Source: Rhabdophis nuchalis
Taxonomy: Eukaryota; Chordata; Lepidosauria; Squamata; Natricidae
Direction of reading: 5' to 3'
Assembly: GCA_039707465.1 (NCBI GenBank)
Contig: CM077644.1
Span: 143,128,962-143,192,961, forward strand
DNA length: 64,000 bases
Of the stretch, positions 34,883 to 58,500 are shown one piece after another. The translations under genes were made by a program, and so were the position numbers. Position 1 is the first letter of the stretch. Every line of letters starts with the position of its first letter. The notes below the pieces were generated by a model. That model had not been told where the DNA came from, did no database searches, and saw nothing but the letters and a program-made list of their open reading frames with translations.

Positions 34883-35109
34883 GTGAGTGGAAATGCGAGG
34901 GAGTGTGTAGATGAAAGGAGGCGGTTCCCCGTGAGAAGCTTCTGGTGTTTTGGGAGCGGGTGGGTGGGTGAATAACCCACCGAAAATTGTTAGGCGAGAC
35001 GAAATCGGATGGGGTACATGGGCCTTTAGATGGTCTTTTAAAAAAGCAAGCACAAAATTGTATTGTGAGATGGCGCAAGAGAGATAGTTTGGAAGAAATG
35101 TTTCTGTTA

Positions 35110-35244
35110 CAGTGTTTCTCAACCTCGTCAACTTGAAGATGTCTCGACTTCAACTCCCAGAATTCCCCAGCCAGCGAATGCTGGCTGGGGAATTCTGGGA
35201 GTTGAAGTCAGACATCTTCAAGTTGACGAGGTTGAGAAACACTT
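35110..35244. mobile_element. Palindromic hAT MITE
   Basis: cagtgtttctcaacctcgtc is mirrored by gacgaggttgagaaacact. The same inner arms as the copy at 3793 (gacttcaactcccagaattc) surround 'agccagcgaatgctggct'. The flanks share tgtta, a damaged target duplication. It lies between the candidate first APTX exon and the main start exon. Confidence 0.85.
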
Positions 35245-36795
35245 TGTTACAACATTTTCCTCGGAGGAACTTGTATATCCATGCAGTCATTGACTCTCAG
35301 GAGTTACCCTAATGCTTAATTGATTGTCTCAGGTGTCTGTGTTGTTTCACTCGCAGTCCTTTACCATGCTGAAGTTACTTAATTGGATTTAAAAAAAAAT
35401 AAACATGCATTAAATCTGGATGTTGTTTATATGTATCATAGCCAAACTTACAGTGCAGAGCCAAACTTTGGATCCATATATCCATGAACAATTGCTTTCC
35501 CACATAGTCCTCATCTGTCATATTTGCAATATCATGATGGAAAAAGAGGGAGTGAGCCGAGTCCATTTCCATTGTAAAGTAGTTTCTGTATCCTGAAAAG
35601 TGCTGAACACTTCTGCTCCCAGATACAGAATCCATTCAAAAACCACATTCTGAAGGGAACTGGCAATTCAAAGAAAAACTTAATAATGACACTGCACCCT
35701 TTTCTTGGTTTCTCTGTTACAGGTAGTAAGAAATACAAAGTAAATAGTTATTTTATGGAGTAAAAGGGAATTTTCTGTTTACATTTGTTCAAAATCTAAG
35801 GTTCTGCAAGCTTTCTCCAAACAAATTCAAAATTGTTTTCTGAATTTTATATGAAACAAAATGCAGTTAGCTCTATTTTTTTTCCAATTTAGAAATTAAG
35901 TAAGCAGTGTCTTAGAGTATTCTAGAAGTTAAAAATAGGATGATTTCCAATTTTTTGCTCTGCAAAAATAATTCAGTTCCTTCGATTCTACCATAGACAC
36001 GCTGAATAACAGCTTCATTGAAAGAAAACCTTCATTTCATAGGCACATTGCTTTCAGCTAATTCACCTATCATGACTTAATGTTGCCCTTTGGCTAATGG
36101 TAAAAGATTTAGCACTGTACTCCATCAGTTGAAAAAATCTGATGTGCTGGAATATTTATTCCAAATAAGCAAATTCTGTTTTTTTTCTTCTGGAAGAAGA
36201 AAAAAGCTATGCCAAGTATGATGGTGCTTTTGATCTATATTAATTTATAAACTTTTAGTTAAATTTGTTAGTTTAAAACTATTAGCAGACTTTAAAAAAT
36301 GACACTTTATAAATGTACTGTAAAATTTTAGAGTGAATGAAATTATTCTGTGGCTCAATATTAAAGAATAGTTTTTAAAAATGACATTGCATATGAGTCA
36401 CAGAACAATTTCTTTAATTGGAATGCTTTATAATCTAGTTAATCTATTTTAAGTTTAATATAATTATAAACATGTTATGCATAAATATAAAGGTAGCATA
36501 ATGTAAATTGTTTAATAGGTTATTTTGTCAAATCTATGCATTTTATAACAATAAAATAAATGAAAATCTATTTGGCATCTCAACATTTTGGATAATAAGC
36601 TATTCAAAGTCTTGTAAATTTTTATGCTCTTCCCTTTGTAGATGGAGAGAGTAAATTTTATACAGTAGATAAAAACCTCTAGTGAGTGTTTTGGAATAAA
36701 ATACTTTTATAGCACCTGTAGAGATCATAATCCCTAGTTGAAGCTTATTTGATAAAACTGAATATTTCTTTTTCCCCCCTCCCTCCCTGAGCACA

Positions 36796-48916
<12,121 letters not shown>

Positions 48917-49733
48917 CGCATGGACTGATTTTATTTATGCACCATAGCTTCCTGAGTATTGAGTAAACTCAGTTCCAATGTTCATATGCAAATATTAATG
49001 CTATTTATTGCCTTATGAAGTGTACCAAAACATTGTCTACCTTAATGTGACCAATGGTATTTGTGGAGGGAAGTGGCTGTTATGGATAGGAGGGATGTGG
49101 AAATGTAAAAGGTTTGTACAATGATGTTGTACTTGTGCTTTTGCAGTGTAACCCTCAAACAAGACATCTCTCTGCCTTTCGTGCTAAAGAATTTGTTTGT
49201 AACTAATTGGCCAACTAAAATGAGCCCTGCTGTTGAATGAATCTTTTTGTTATGTGTTTTAACTTTGATGTGACGGAAGGTTATTTTGCGCTTACATTCA
49301 GGATACTATTGTACATTTCAAGCTGAACCTTGGCATTCATTTTCAAAACTGGCACGGGTAAAAGGTGAAAAACCTAAAATGTATTATGGTAAGATTTGAC
49401 TTGTAGCCTGAGATATTAGGATAATGTTCCACCCTATGTTGGAGGCATTTCTCGGCTTTCCCAATGTGACTTTCAGCTTTATCACTATACTGTTTCTAAG
49501 TGGACTGCTGTGGATGTAGCAGGCATTACGATGTGAAATCTGAAATCTTATTTAAAAAAATCACTTGAACTCCTGTATTTATTTCATTAAGTGTATGTAT
49601 CTACAATGCAAAGCAATGCCTTTTAAATTCTACTTCCTGCCTACATCCTGCATTTTTTCAAATGATCTCAAGCTAGTGGAGATACTATTTTTCTTCCACA
49701 TTCGCCTCCCATTATAGGGTCACAGTGCCATTA

Positions 49734-50094
49734 CCGTATTTTTCGGAGTATAAGACACACCGGAGTATAAGATGCACCCAGGTTTTGAAGAGGCAATTTT
49801 TTTAAAAAAAGTAGGTAGGTAGATAGAGGGATAGAGAGGGAGAGAGAGAGAAATACAGTAGGTAGGTAAGTAGGGAGAGAGGGAGTGTAGATAGATAAGT
49901 AGGTTGAGGGATAGAGAGAGAAATAGAGAGAGAGAAATACAGTAGATAGGTAGGGGGAGAGAGAGAGAGTAGCTAGATAGGTAGATAGAGGGGAGAGAGA
50001 GAGAAATACAGTAGGTAGGTAGGGAGAGAATGTAGATAGGTAAGCAGGTAGAGCGATAGAGAGAGAAATATATATAGAGACAAATACAGTAGAT

Positions 50095-50133
<39 letters not shown>

Positions 50134-50670
50134 GTAGGTAGGTAGGTAGGTAGATGTTTCCAGGTGTATTTACCCATGTGCTGGAGAAGGAAATCACTGA
50201 CCACCTTTGGAACAAATCTTTGTTTCTGCAGGCACAGTTTCTGCACCAACCTAATTCTCATCAATCACTCTAACTAAACAGCTTCCCCAAAGAGAAAAAA
50301 CAACCGTTTTTGCACTGTGCAAACCTCCCCCAAACGGCCCATTTTTCGCAAAAATGAGCCCATTTTTTTCCAAATAAAAGGCATGAATAGCCTTGGGGGG
50401 GGCTTACAGAGTGCTCCTGGGGAGGGTGGGGGCATCCAAAATGAGGAAAAACGGCCAGGCTTTTTCGTTAAAATGGGCCATTTTTTTTGGTCAAAAAATA
50501 GCATGCATAGCCTTATGGAGGCTTATAGAGTGCTGCTGGAGGGTTTGGGGGGGCAAAAACGCCCTGTGTTTTGCTCATTTCTGCCCTCCCCAGCCCCCAG
50601 GAGCTTTCTGGAAGCCTCCATAAGGGTATGGAAGGGGCGGGGTTTCAGGAAAAAGATGCGAAAAATACGG
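49734..50670. mobile_element. TA-flanked MITE with expanded microsatellite
   Basis: The left terminus is ccgtatttttcggagtataa and the right is the inverse of gatgcgaaaaatacgg, both flanked by TA. The interior starts with 'gacacaccggagtataagat' and then has about 340 bp of (TAGG)n/(GAGA)n simple sequence (about 49810-50152). This is a common type of mariner-like MITE in vertebrates and is related in its ends to the element at 45390. Confidence 0.85.
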
Positions 50671-51379
50671 TAAGTAACACAGGCTGAAAGTATGTAAGAG
50701 GCAACTTCATCCAGCTAAATAAGAAGTGTGTTTTTTTTAAAGGCCGGTGTCTAATTCTCTGTTGATTGCAATCCTGTGTAAAGCAATCTGACAATCTCCC
50801 TAAATTCAGTTGAGTTTATTTCTGAACAGGCATAAATGAGATACACTTAGGTATAATTCTGGAATTCATGCTTCTATTAAATTCTGGGATACCAGGCCAA
50901 AAAAATATTTGACTTCATGAGCAAAAAAACACCCCCCAAACATTGAGATATTTCCATATGGGCAAGCAAAACATATTTACATAGCATTAAAAATAAACAG
51001 AATTTTGAAACTGATCCAACAATTCACCCTTTGAGCAGCATCAGCAAACTAGTCGGGTTAGCTCTTAAAATTAGCAGATTAATCTTCCCAGTAATTCTAC
51101 AACCTCATTGCTATTGTAGAAGAAGCCTTTGTGAAACCCAGTTGAAAGTAAATTGAAATTACATGTGTGTAAGGCAGGGTGTCAGCCCTTCGAGGTGGGA
51201 CTCCACAAGCAGGGGAGCTAGAGACTGTAGAGCTCCCCCACCCCCAAGACTTACAATTTTTTGGTGCCTCATCTCTTCAAAATGACCATCTATTAACACC
51301 TAATATTGGGAAAAGTTCTTCCAGATTCTTTGGTGTGCCTTGTTTCACCAATTCCTCTCAGATCATCAGCAAGTCCTTC

Positions 51380-51840
51380 TCAAAATTGATTAATGAGACC
51401 GAAAACATTCCATCCAATATCTCTGGTAAATAATTGAAAATTTGATGTGGATGCAAAAATATGTGGATCTGTTTTTAGCTTTAAACTCTCTTGATTACCT
51501 GTTGCTTTCTTAGCAGAATCATCAAAAGAAGCTCTCAATCTTTGTGCGAAATTCTGGTAATTGTCCAATACTGGACCATTGCTTCCAATAGCAGGCACAT
51601 TCCATTTGGCTGTCTCTTTCAGCAAACTCAGAACAAAAGTCATCTTGATGAGATCTGTAGGGTGTTGTCTCCATCCAACTCATTATAAACCATCTAAATG
51701 TGAAGTTATGAAGTTAGAATTGACCCTGAGCTTTTCCAAAATATTTCTGGCAAGTTCCAATGTCACTGATGGTTGAGGTGCTAGCCATTGTGCTGTTGGT
51801 TGAGGCAAGCTTTGTCGCAAATGCTGTGCTAGATGTATCA
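51380..51840 (-). pseudogene. Ty3-type retrotransposon gag relic
   Basis: The minus strand reads like the capsid part of a Ty3/sushi-type gag (pattern FVLSLLKETAKWNVPAI, PVLDNYQNFAQRLRASFDD). It is preceded in another frame by a Pro/Gln-rich stretch, with in-frame stops near 51690. It is broken and lacks pol, so it is a relic rather than a domesticated gene. Confidence 0.65.
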
Positions 51841-52538
51841 TGGAATTTTGCTTTGTAAATCCACTTGTTGGTGTTACAATAATGTTGCAGCAAAATGCTT
51901 AGCAGATGGTTGGATGAAGATTGGATGACAACTCTTTGATCAAAGACAAGCGTCTGCTTCTCTTAATAGTAGGTATCAGTTCTTCAGTCTAGGCCAGGGC
52001 AGGAAGCAGTTTCCACAAGATATGTAGTACTGGATTTATAATTTACATTATAGTAGTAGAGTTTTGGAAACCTAACAGCATTTTACCTTCCTCATACCAA
52101 AGCGAGCCTGTTTAAATGTCTTCCTAGAGTTGTCTTCTTTCCTGGACTTTAAATTTGTATTTGGCTAACTGCTACATTCCTTCGCCAAGATCATATATGT
52201 GCTCTGGTATGCTGGACTTGTATAATTACTGCACCATGAATTTGGAATCATGTTTAGAATATTGTGAATGTATGCATGGTTAGATATATTGTACAAATGT
52301 AACCTAAATAATCCTCTTTCTGAATCTTAAGTGTAGATAAAATTAAATGTAGACAGCCTGCCCTTGAGGACAATCTTCTCCAAACTAATGTGATGGAAGT
52401 ACTGCTGAAAGAACTCCCATTATGATGTCACAATGCTTACTGTTGGTATCATCAGGACTCTACATCATGTCCATTCCTGCCATTTGAAATGGTGGTCAGT
52501 ACATGGAGAGTAGGCATATATGAGCATCAGGAAATAAA

Positions 52539-53762
52539 ATGTCAAGCAAAGGAAGTGCAAGTTCTGGCTCTCTGCCATCAAAGAAAAGCCCATCAGTCAA
52601 GCCAAATACCAAATTTAGAGAAGAGGGAGAGACGACTCCGAGGAGGATAGTAAAGGAGACAAGAGCTGTTGTCATAGACATTGGTACCGGCTCCTGCAAA
52701 TGTGGTTTTGCTGGAGAACAAAAGCCAAGCCATGTTATTTCATCTACTGTAGGCAAGCATATCCAGGAGACAGCAAAAACTGGCGATAACAGGAAGGAAA
52801 CTTTCATTGGAAGAGAACTTCAGGAAGCTACAGTACCCTTAAAGCTTGTCAATCCTTTAAGACATGGAATAATAGTGGACTGGGAGTCTGTTCAAGATAT
52901 GTGGGAATATCTTTTCCTTAGGGAAATGAGGATTCGGCCTGAAGAGCATGCTGTCCTAGTATCTGATCCTCCTCTAAGCCCTACTACCAACAGAGAAAAA
53001 TATGCAGAAATGCTCTTTGAAACATTTTGCACTCCTGCAATGCACATTGCTTACCAGTCAAGGTTGTCAATGTATTCCTACGGAAAGACCTCAGGTCTGG
53101 TTGTGGAGAGCGGTCATGGTGTCTCCTATGTAGTCCCCATTTATGAAGGATACACCATGCCAAGCATTACCGAAAGAGTAGACTATGCTGGATCTGATGT
53201 CACTCAGTACCTAATGAAGTTAATAAATGAGAATATAAAATTGTTCACAGAGAAAGACTGGAATATCTTAGAGGATATCAAAGAGAACCATTGTTTCACT
53301 TCACTGGATTATCAACATGATGCAGCCACAGCTCCCAGAAAACATGAGATGGAATATCAGCTTCCTGACGGGCAAGTTATCGTTATTGGCAAAGAGAGAT
53401 TCTTATGTGCTGAAATGCTCTTTAAGCCATCCTTGATCAACTCGCAGCAATTAGGACTTCCTCTCCTGACAATGACTTCCCTCAACAAGTGTGATGTCAC
53501 CCTGAAAAAGAACCTGATGGGCAACATCTTGTTATGTGGGGGCTGCACCACACTAAAGGGCTTTGCTGACCGCTTTCAGAGAGAGCTGATTAGAATGTGC
53601 CCAAATGATAATCCCATTTCATCAGCTTCTCCGGAAAGGAAAACATCTGTCTGGACCGGAGGCTCCATTCTTGCATCTCTCAAGGCTTTCCAGCAGCTTT
53701 GGGTTCATAGAAGAGAATATGAAGAAAAGGGTCCTTTTTACATCTACCGGAAATGTTTCTAA
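52539..53762 (+). CDS. ACTL7A: ACTL7A-like, intronless testis actin-like protein
   Basis: A single-exon gene of 407 codons; mammalian ACTL7A is likewise intronless. The start is fixed by an in-frame TGA 18 nt upstream (52521-52523). A lysine/serine-rich tail of about 45 residues precedes the actin fold. Visible landmarks are phosphate loop 1 (VIDIGTGSCKCGFAG), KTGDNRKETFIGRELQ, LVNPLRHGIIVDWESVQD, VLVSDPPLSPTTNREKYAE, the altered loop 2 (VVESGHGVSYVVPIYEG) and the C-terminus GGSILASLKAFQQLWVHR ... YRKCF. KTGDNRKETF and the HG loop fit ACTL7A better than ACTL9 or actin. In mammals it acts in the sperm subacrosomal theca. The frame is intact. It converges on ELP1 as in human. Confidence 0.93.
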   Translation: MSSKGSASSGSLPSKKSPSVKPNTKFREEGETTPRRIVKETRAVVIDIGTGSCKCGFAGEQKPSHVISSTVGKHIQETAKTGDNRKETFIGRELQEATVPLKLVNPLRHGIIVDWESVQDMWEYLFLREMRIRPEEHAVLVSDPPLSPTTNREKYAEMLFETFCTPAMHIAYQSRLSMYSYGKTSGLVVESGHGVSYVVPIYEGYTMPSITERVDYAGSDVTQYLMKLINENIKLFTEKDWNILEDIKENHCFTSLDYQHDAATAPRKHEMEYQLPDGQVIVIGKERFLCAEMLFKPSLINSQQLGLPLLTMTSLNKCDVTLKKNLMGNILLCGGCTTLKGFADRFQRELIRMCPNDNPISSASPERKTSVWTGGSILASLKAFQQLWVHRREYEEKGPFYIYRKCF

Positions 53763-54050
53763 ATCCCAAACGTGAATCCCTTTGCTTAGGAGAACGGGAT
53801 GAAGTTTGGTCAACTAAAAGGACACACTTTCCCTGCTACCCCTGTAATACCAATCTGAATGTTATATGATCTGGATGACATCCTGTTCTCTGTGTATTAA
53901 AAGCTCCCTGTTGTAACAGCAAAATATAGTGTTTCTATATATATATTTTGGTAGAATGACAAAAATCGGAGAAGATGAGTACATCAAGGAAAATCTTCCA
54001 ATTAGATGATCTATGTTTGACAGCCAGCAAGCTGTCAGCAAGCATGAATG

Positions 54051-54104
54051 ACTCATTCATTCATTCATTCATTCATTCATTCATTCATTCATTCATTCAT
54101 TCAA
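54051..54104 (+). repeat. (ATTC)n microsatellite in the ACTL7A 3' UTR
   Basis: About 13 units of cattcatt, between the stop codon at 53762 and the AATAAA at 54151. Confidence 0.97.
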
Positions 54105-54150
54105 TTCATCCCAGAGTAAGCTTTGTTGAACTGAATGGAGCTGTCTTTTG

Positions 54151-54156
54151 AATAAA
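54151..54156 (+). terminator. ACTL7A polyadenylation signal
   Basis: AATAAA in 'cttttgaataaattagg', 389 bp after the stop codon. It is the first canonical signal on this strand. Confidence 0.6.
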
Positions 54157-54502
54157 TTAGGTAGGATTGTACACTTACTATATTCCTGAAAATCAGTGTC
54201 TATCTTGCCAAAGATAAACAAAAAGAAGAGTAGAACACCTTAAAATACCAAAATATCTCATGAACTCCAGTTGTGTTTTTGCAGAATTCTTAAACTTTAC
54301 TTGTTACTTAGCAAGTGCTAACCTTGCACCAGCCACATGCTTTCAACTATATCTCAGCAACTTGCAACTCTGAGATTTCTTTTTTTTAAAAGTCAGGTTT
54401 TCATTGGTAAACTTACACAGGTTGGCCATGCGTTAAATCTTCTTTAGAGGTTGCACACCCTTATGAAATTACAACCCACAATTATTTGTAATATGCACCC
54501 TT

Positions 54503-54508
54503 TTTATT
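54503..54508 (-). terminator. ELP1 polyadenylation signal
   Basis: Complement of tttatt (AATAAA on the minus strand), about 1 kb after the ELP1 stop codon. It leaves about 350 bp between the convergent ACTL7A and ELP1 signals. Confidence 0.5.
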
Positions 54509-55077
54509 AAAAAATATAAACAGGCATTGGTCAACATTCACACATATCTGTTGATGTATCTGATTCAGTCCCTGGAAACTTTCCAGACAAGGACTCAATG
54601 TGTCATGTAGAAAATCAAAGGTGAGAGATTGAAAGAAAAAAGTTACAATAAAACTGTATTAATCCCTCCCCCTCTTCTTTCTCCTTTGTTCTCAGAAAAA
54701 GAATATTCAGTTTTTCAAAACAGGTCTTAATATATTAATAAAGATCTTGCTCAGTGTTACTGAGTGGTGTATCTTTAAAAAAAATCCCTAAAAAATTAAA
54801 GTGCTACTGGTAGCCCTGCTTTAAAATCTCCAAGAACATTTCAGATATCAAACTGCGAAAAAAAAAGACTTTGGAGAGTTCAAAGCAACATATTAAAAAT
54901 AATTTACAACAGTAGAAGCTGATGGGTTGCTATCTGGCTATTAAAGGCAATGTTGGGAGAAAAAAGTGGAAGGAAGCCCATGATCAGACATATATAGGGG
55001 CAAGGTAAATTTACATTGCTTGGTGAGCCAATTCATCCTTCATTTAAGTATACATGATGAGAAAACAGTACTTAAGT

Positions 55078-55476
55078 GCAGGTAGCCTTCACTCAATAAT
55101 CACTCGTTCAGCGGTGCTGAACAAGGACTTATGATTGGTCCTCATGGTTATGGTCATCACAGCATCCTTGTGATCACATGATTACAATTTGGGGGCTTAG
55201 CAACCAACTTGCAGTTAAGACATTGAAGGGTGATCACCATTTGCAACATTTGCCACCAGCTTATAAGCAAAGTCAATAAGGAAACAATTGTTACAAATGG
55301 CAATCACGTGACCATGGGCTGCTGTCACTGCAGGATTCGCCTAATGATGCCGACCGGGACTGCTAGAACTGCTGTTGTTAAGTTGGCATGATCACATGAC
55401 ATCATGCCCTGTGACCGCATCGCTTAGTGATGGAGTTCCTGGTCCCAATTGTTAGTAAGCGAGGACTACCTGTACA
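55078..55476. mobile_element. TIR-type MITE, copy E, in the ELP1 3' UTR
   Basis: The left end is 'gcaggtagccttcactcaat' and the right end 'agtaagcgaggactacctgt'. The interior keeps 'gatcacatgattacaatttg' and 'ggcaatcacgtgaccatggg'. It ends 37 bp downstream (in ELP1 sense) of the ELP1 stop codon. Confidence 0.75.
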
Positions 55477-55512
55477 GAGATCTTCATCCCGACAATAGTT
55501 GTGGGACTGAGT

Positions 55513-58500
55513 TTATTGGAGCAGGGCAAGCTTCCATTGAGTGTTTTTGTTGAGTTTGGGAGCAATAAAGATCTCTGGATCTGAGAGAAAGAAAAAGCAA
55601 GAGATAATCCTACAAACAAGATAAGCAAGCAAGCAAAACAGATACTACAGTACACTTTATATAAACCAGTGGTTTCCCAACCTCTTTTTGGCCATGCCTC
55701 ACCTAAGCATCTCTAAAATCCTGATGCTCCCCCTGTGACATAATTCTCACTTTACTCAAAAAGTGAATCCTATTCACGTGGAGAAAATCTAAAAGGGCAT
55801 TAATTTGGTTTAAACAAAGTTGAAATTTCCCCCATTAAAAATCAAATTGTGCCCCTGTGAGGCATAGGCCCCACATTGAGAACCGCTGATATAAAAATCC
55901 TGACAAAAAAATTAAGAAAACCTCACAAATGAGATAAAAAGAAATGTACCACAGTGACAATAATCCTATGCTTTGTCTCCTACTCGAAATCAATGAAGAA
56001 TAAACTAAACATGTATTCTTTTGCTAAACAGCAAGCTCAACTCTGAGCTTTCCTAAATGGCATGCTTCATAGTAACTACATCTAGGGAGTGGGCTCAAAA
56101 CTCAAATGCTAGGCCCTGGGCAAAGAACATAGGTAAGCAAGGAAGGGGTTTGCTCAATTTCTAAAGTTCACAATCTCCTTCCATGGTGCCTAAAGTAACC
56201 TTTGTTGCAACTAGGAGCTGAGTTTTATTTTTTTGATCAGTTTTTGGCAGCTGAGAATTACAAAAGGCCAGAATTATCAGCCCACAGGTGAGCAGTATTT
56301 GAAGAGGTGGTGATTATAATGCAGTTGTATGCTGTTCACAGTCACTGTTGTAAGATAAAATGCTCAATAAATCATTTAAATAAATACAGTACATACATAC
56401 ACACATATGCTCACACACACACACACACACATTCAAATTGTAATTAATTTGTACACATGATCTGTCTTACCTTGTATTATAGGAGCCATCACTTTCTGTT
56501 GAGTATAGGCAGCACTTATGCTATTAGCAGTTGAATTGGGACCCAGGATCTAAAATTGCAAGGAATTAGTAAAAGATGTTGATTTCCTTAGAATAACAGT
56601 ACCAAAAAACCGTTATTTTCCCTATGGAATGAACAGGAAAATTATAACTTGATTTTGTTTCCCAACCCACACTTGCACCTGCTTTGAATTTACAAGTAGT
56701 CCTTGATTCATGACAGCAATTAGGACCATGCTTAGGTGATAGTCATATAGTGTGCCTGCATTGTTAGTAACAAAAATACCTGCATCCCAATTGCTGTCAT
56801 TAATTAAATCCCATTGCTGTTAGGTGAGACAACGTCCTGCTGACTTTCCACAACCAGTCAGTGGGGAAGGAAGCAAGGGAGTGTAGGGGAGGATCAGTGA
56901 GGGTGCACGCAAGAGGGATGAGGGGATGTGCAAGGCACAGGTCAGTGAAAAAGGGCTGGGGAGGGTGCAAGAGGTTGTGCAAGAGCATAAATCAGGGTGG
57001 GTGAGTGAGAAGTGCAGTGCAGGTCGATGAGGGTGTACAAAGGAGGGTTGGGAGCATGAAGATGAATGGGTCAGGGAGAATGCGTGGGGTGGAAGGGAGG
57101 GTCAGGCTGTAGTATGATTGAGGATGCATAGGAGTGCAGAGGAGAAGGCTTGGGGAGGGTGTGTGAGTGGGTGAGTGGCCGGCAGGGTGTGAACAAAGAG
57201 GGGCTGGGGGAGGGTGCAGAACTGGTGGAAGACTTAACTTAGTGACTGGGATGACTTTCCCTGCCAGCTTCCCCATTGACTTTCTGGTCATGCACGTGAA
57301 CTCTTTGCCAAGTGCCCAAACTGCATTTGTGTGACACAGGTGCTGGGACAGGCAGAACTCCATCATTTATTCAGCACCATCATAATTTTGAACGGTTGCT
57401 AAACATATGGTCATAGATCAAGAACTACCTACATTCATATATACATAATAATAATAATAACAATATTTAATATTTGTAAACCGCTCCCTCTCCCCATAGG
57501 GACTCGGGGCGGTGCACAGGAAGAATAAAAACAATAAATATATACAAACATTTCTTTAAAAAACAAATTAAACCTAAACCTGTGCTAAAATTCCCCATTA
57601 AAACTAAGCTATACTAAAAAACTTCCCAATAAAACCCCAGAGACAGAGAGACTATCCTAGGCCGGCCAGACAGAAAAGATGTGTTTTTAATTTAAGACGG
57701 AAGGAGCGGAGGTCCGTGGTCGTCCTAATGTCGGGGGGAAGGTCGTTCCAGAGGGCCGGGCCCGCCACAGAGAGAGCCCTTCCCCTGGGTGTCGCCCGCT
57801 GACAAAGTCTAGTGGACGGCACCCGGAGAAGTCCCTCTCTGTGGGAGCGAATCGGCCGTGAGGATGTATGAGGCAGGATCCGATCCCGCAGATAGCTAGG
57901 TCCCGAGCCATGGAGCGCTTTAAAGATGATAATTAACACCTTGAAGCGCACCCGGAAGACAACAGGTAGCCAGTGCAGCTCGCGCAAGAGCGGTGTTACA
58001 TGGGTAAACCTGGCGGTTCCCATAATTGCTCGCGCGGCTGCGTTCTGGACTAGCTGAAGTCTCCGGGTGCACCTCAAAGGGAGCCCCATGTAGAGAGAGT
58101 TACAATAGTCCAGTCGGGATGTCACGAGCGCATGAGTGACTGTGCGAAGGGCGTCCCGATCCAATAGGGGGCGCAATTGGCGAACCAGGCGAACCTGGTA
58201 AAACGCCCTCCTGGCCACGGCTGTCACTTGATCTTCCATGGACAGCCGGGCATCCAGGAGGACACCCAAATTGCGTGCCCCATCCACAGGGGCAAGATGT
58301 TCGCCCCCTATGGCCAGCGATGGAGTGAGCTGGTTGAATCGGGCAGCCGGAAACCACAGCCACTCGGTCTTGGTCGGGTTGAGCCTGAGTCCGTTACTTC
58401 CCATCCAGATCCGCACGGCTTCCAGGCACTGGCACATCACCGCTACGGCATCGTTGGGGTGGTTTGGGGTAGATATATACAGCTGAGTATCATCAGCGTA

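Larger units (their letters stand above)
49000..52500. other. APTX-ACTL7A intergenic region
   Basis: It holds the APTX 3' UTR (extent unclear; no convincing AATAAA seen before 49730), a TA-flanked MITE (49734-50670), a decayed Ty3-type gag fragment (about 51380-51840, minus) and unique AT-rich sequence. No host exon is recognised. Confidence 0.6.

Noticed and set aside
49731..50264. 177-codon minus-strand frame rich in Leu, Ser and Tyr
   Set aside because: Translation of (TAGG)n/(GAGA)n simple sequence inside a MITE.
52496..52807. 103-codon minus-strand frame
   Set aside because: Antisense shadow of the ACTL7A N-terminus.
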